Shown one piece after another: positions 62,544-64,000 of a stretch of DNA of 64,000 nt. The position numbers and the translations under genes are program-made. The notes below the pieces were generated by a model. The model had not been told where the DNA came from. It saw only the letters and a program-made list of their open reading frames with translations, and did no database searches. Position 1 is the stretch's first letter, and each line of letters opens with the position of its first letter. The stretch covers positions 1 through 64,000 of the forward strand of contig CAZXFT010000013.1 in the NCBI GenBank assembly GCA_964640655.1, read 5' to 3'. Source of the stretch: BJGO01 sp964640655 (GTDB taxonomy: Bacteria; Bacteroidota; Bacteroidia; Chitinophagales; UBA10324).

Positions 62544-64000
62544 CTACGATACCTTACTCCAGTTTTGTTTTTGTTGTTTTCTGTAAGTAATAAATCTTAA
62601 CAAGTTTTGATGATCCGGATTTTGTAACAATAAATCTTTTTCTAAAATCTGTTGAACATCTTCACGTGCGCGTTGTAATAATCCCTGATCATTAACCAAG
62701 TCAGCAATTTTTAGATTCAAGATGCCGCTTTGTTGTGTTCCCGTTAAATCCCCGGGTCCTCGAATTTCCAGATCTACATCAGCTACTTCAAATCCGTTGT
62801 TGGTGCGTACCATTGTTTCCATTCTGCGCCGTGCCTCGTTGCTTAGTTTGGTATCGGTCATAAGAATACAATAACTCTGGTCTGCACCTCGACCAACCCG
62901 TCCGCGCAATTGATGCAACTGTGACAACCCAAACCGCTCTGCACTTTCAATTACCATGACGCTGGCATTGGGAACATTTACACCAACTTCAATAACTGTT
63001 GTAGCCACCATGATCTGTGCTTCCTTATTAAGAAACATTTTCATTTCAGCATCGCGCTCATCATTTTTCATTTTACCATGTACCATACACACCTTGTATT
63101 GCGGTTCAGGAAATTGTTGTTGCAATTCTTCGTAACCTTCGTACAAATGTTTGAAATCCATTTTCTCGCTTTCTTCAATCAATGGGTATACTACGTAAAT
63201 CTGCCTTCCCTTTTTGATTTGATCGCGGATAAAATGATAAACCTGAGTACGCGCATTTTCATATCGATGAACCGTTGAAATTGGTTTTCGTCCAGGAGGC
63301 AACTCATCAATGACACTTACATCCAGATCACCATAAATAGTCATGGCTAGTGTACGGGGAATAGGTGTTGCCGTCATTACCAGGACATGAGGCGGAATGA
63401 GCTCATTTTTATGCCATAGCCTTGCTCTTTGTGCAACACCAAAACGATGTTGTTCATCTATAATAACCAATCCAAGACTCTTATAACGCACATCATCCTC
63501 AATTAATGCATGAGTGCCGAGGAGTAAATGAATTTGACCGTTTTGTAATTCTTCAAGAATTCTTTTTCGTGCCGTTCCTTTAACCGAAGCTGTCAGAAGC
63601 TCAATTCTGAAATTCATTAACCCTATGGCATCGCATAATGACCGGTAATGCTGCTGAGCTAGTATTTCTGTTGGGGCCATCAACGCGGTTTGAAAACCAT
63701 TATCTGCAGCCATCAATGCGCAAAGTAGGGCTACTATTGTTTTTCCGCTACCTACATCTCCCTGGATAAGGCGGTTCATCTGTTTGCCACTCAAGGTATT
63801 TTTTCTGATTTCTTTAATAACACGCTTTTGAGCGCCGGTGAGTTGAAAAGGCAGGTGATTGTTATAAAATGTATTGAAGTAGTCACCAACCTCAGAGAAC
63901 ACAAATCCTGCATACTGCTGCATCCGTTCGTTTCGCAAGGATAGAATGTCGTACTGAATCATAAATAACTCTTCATACTTCAGGCGTTGTTGTGCTAATG
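62544..64000 (-). CDS. recG: ATP-dependent DNA helicase RecG (3' part, runs off the window)
   Basis: The minus-strand frame is open to the window end, with codons LAQQRLKYEELF before the internal Met at 63962. Only the C-terminal ~480 residues of RecG are seen. Walker A is QGDVGSGKTIVALLCAL, the DEQH box is IDEQHRFGV, motif III is TATPIPRTLAMTIYGDLDVS, and QLRGRVGRG lies near the end, followed by DLEIRGPGDLTGTQQSGIL. RecG unwinds branched DNA such as stalled forks. The N-terminal wedge domain lies outside. Confidence 0.96.
   Translation of the reverse strand, partial: LAQQRLKYEELFMIQYDILSLRNERMQQYAGFVFSEVGDYFNTFYNNHLPFQLTGAQKRVIKEIRKNTLSGKQMNRLIQGDVGSGKTIVALLCALMAADNGFQTALMAPTEILAQQHYRSLCDAIGLMNFRIELLTASVKGTARKRILEELQNGQIHLLLGTHALIEDDVRYKSLGLVIIDEQHRFGVAQRARLWHKNELIPPHVLVMTATPIPRTLAMTIYGDLDVSVIDELPPGRKPISTVHRYENARTQVYHFIRDQIKKGRQIYVVYPLIEESEKMDFKHLYEGYEELQQQFPEPQYKVCMVHGKMKNDERDAEMKMFLNKEAQIMVATTVIEVGVNVPNASVMVIESAERFGLSQLHQLRGRVGRGADQSYCILMTDTKLSNEARRRMETMVRTNNGFEVADVDLEIRGPGDLTGTQQSGILNLKIADLVNDQGLLQRAREDVQQILEKDLLLQNPDHQNLLRFITYRKQQKQNWSKVS

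Overview
The window is about 64 kb of a Bacteroidota chromosome, most like the Chitinophagales/Sphingobacteriia type (inferred from content only). The evidence is: two secreted proteins with the type IX secretion (T9SS) type B, gliding-associated C-terminal domain and a third that resembles it; GldD and GldE next to ssb and mutY; a short primary sigma factor of 289 residues; promoters of the TTG-N19-TAnnTTTG kind; no Shine-Dalgarno pattern and several TTG starts; and many families that are largely Bacteroidota-specific (DUF3127, DUF3078, DUF5606, DUF4834). Genes are densely packed on both strands. I see no rRNA, tRNA, CRISPR array, insertion sequence, integrase or phage gene. No gene-free stretch exceeds about 260 bases; the 25049-26218 stretch is a decayed gene.

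Layout. 1-3.1 kb: 3' part of a huge repetitive T9SS adhesin with a higher-order repeat. 3.1-9 kb: DUF3127 protein, pheS, the kynurenine pair kynU-kmo, mscL, a DUF3078 outer-membrane-type protein and an AhpD-like protein. 9.1-10.9 kb: LemA plus two TPM-domain proteins. 11-17.1 kb: DUF5606, a TMTC-like membrane glycosyltransferase with TPRs, a TonB-like protein, and a minus-strand operon SDR / Tat-exported class V aminotransferase-like protein / DUF3089 hydrolase. 17.2-22.6 kb: second T9SS type B protein, a cytochrome-like lipoprotein, and carB without its MGS allosteric domain. 22.9-26.9 kb: TM2 and DUF2752 proteins, then an accessory patch with an XAC2610-like protein, a secreted-protein pseudogene with three lesions and a five-helix membrane protein. 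26.9-36.1 kb: housekeeping block gldD-gldE-ssb-mutY diverging from HU-TPR-small basic protein-rng, then a GDSL hydrolase, DUF4834, corA and recX. 36.1-43.6 kb: MFS transporter, PadR-PspC pair, a spermidine-synthase-like methyltransferase and mfd. 43.6-51.6 kb: a tetR-tolC-adaptor-RND efflux operon with a clear TetR operator and terminator, followed by an unknown lipoprotein. 51.6-64 kb: cytochrome b5-like protein, asd, a lamin-tail secreted protein, a receiver/GHKL-ATPase regulator, a glycosyltransferase, rpoD, an FN3 protein, a PfkB kinase, a polytopic membrane protein and the 3' part of recG.

How the genes work together. The T9SS substrates and GldD/GldE point to gliding or surface secretion. 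KynU and Kmo are consecutive-pathway enzymes, probably for NAD synthesis from tryptophan. Mfd, RecG, MutY, RecX and SSB form a repair-rich set. PadR and TetR each have a perfect inverted repeat over their own promoter, implying autoregulation. I did not find a convincing new defence or mobile system. The most unusual items are the ABCABC repeat in the adhesin, the multiply broken gene at 25.0-26.2 kb, the 31-residue basic ORF with the large hairpin before rng, and the DUF3127 protein that ends in an SSB-like tail.
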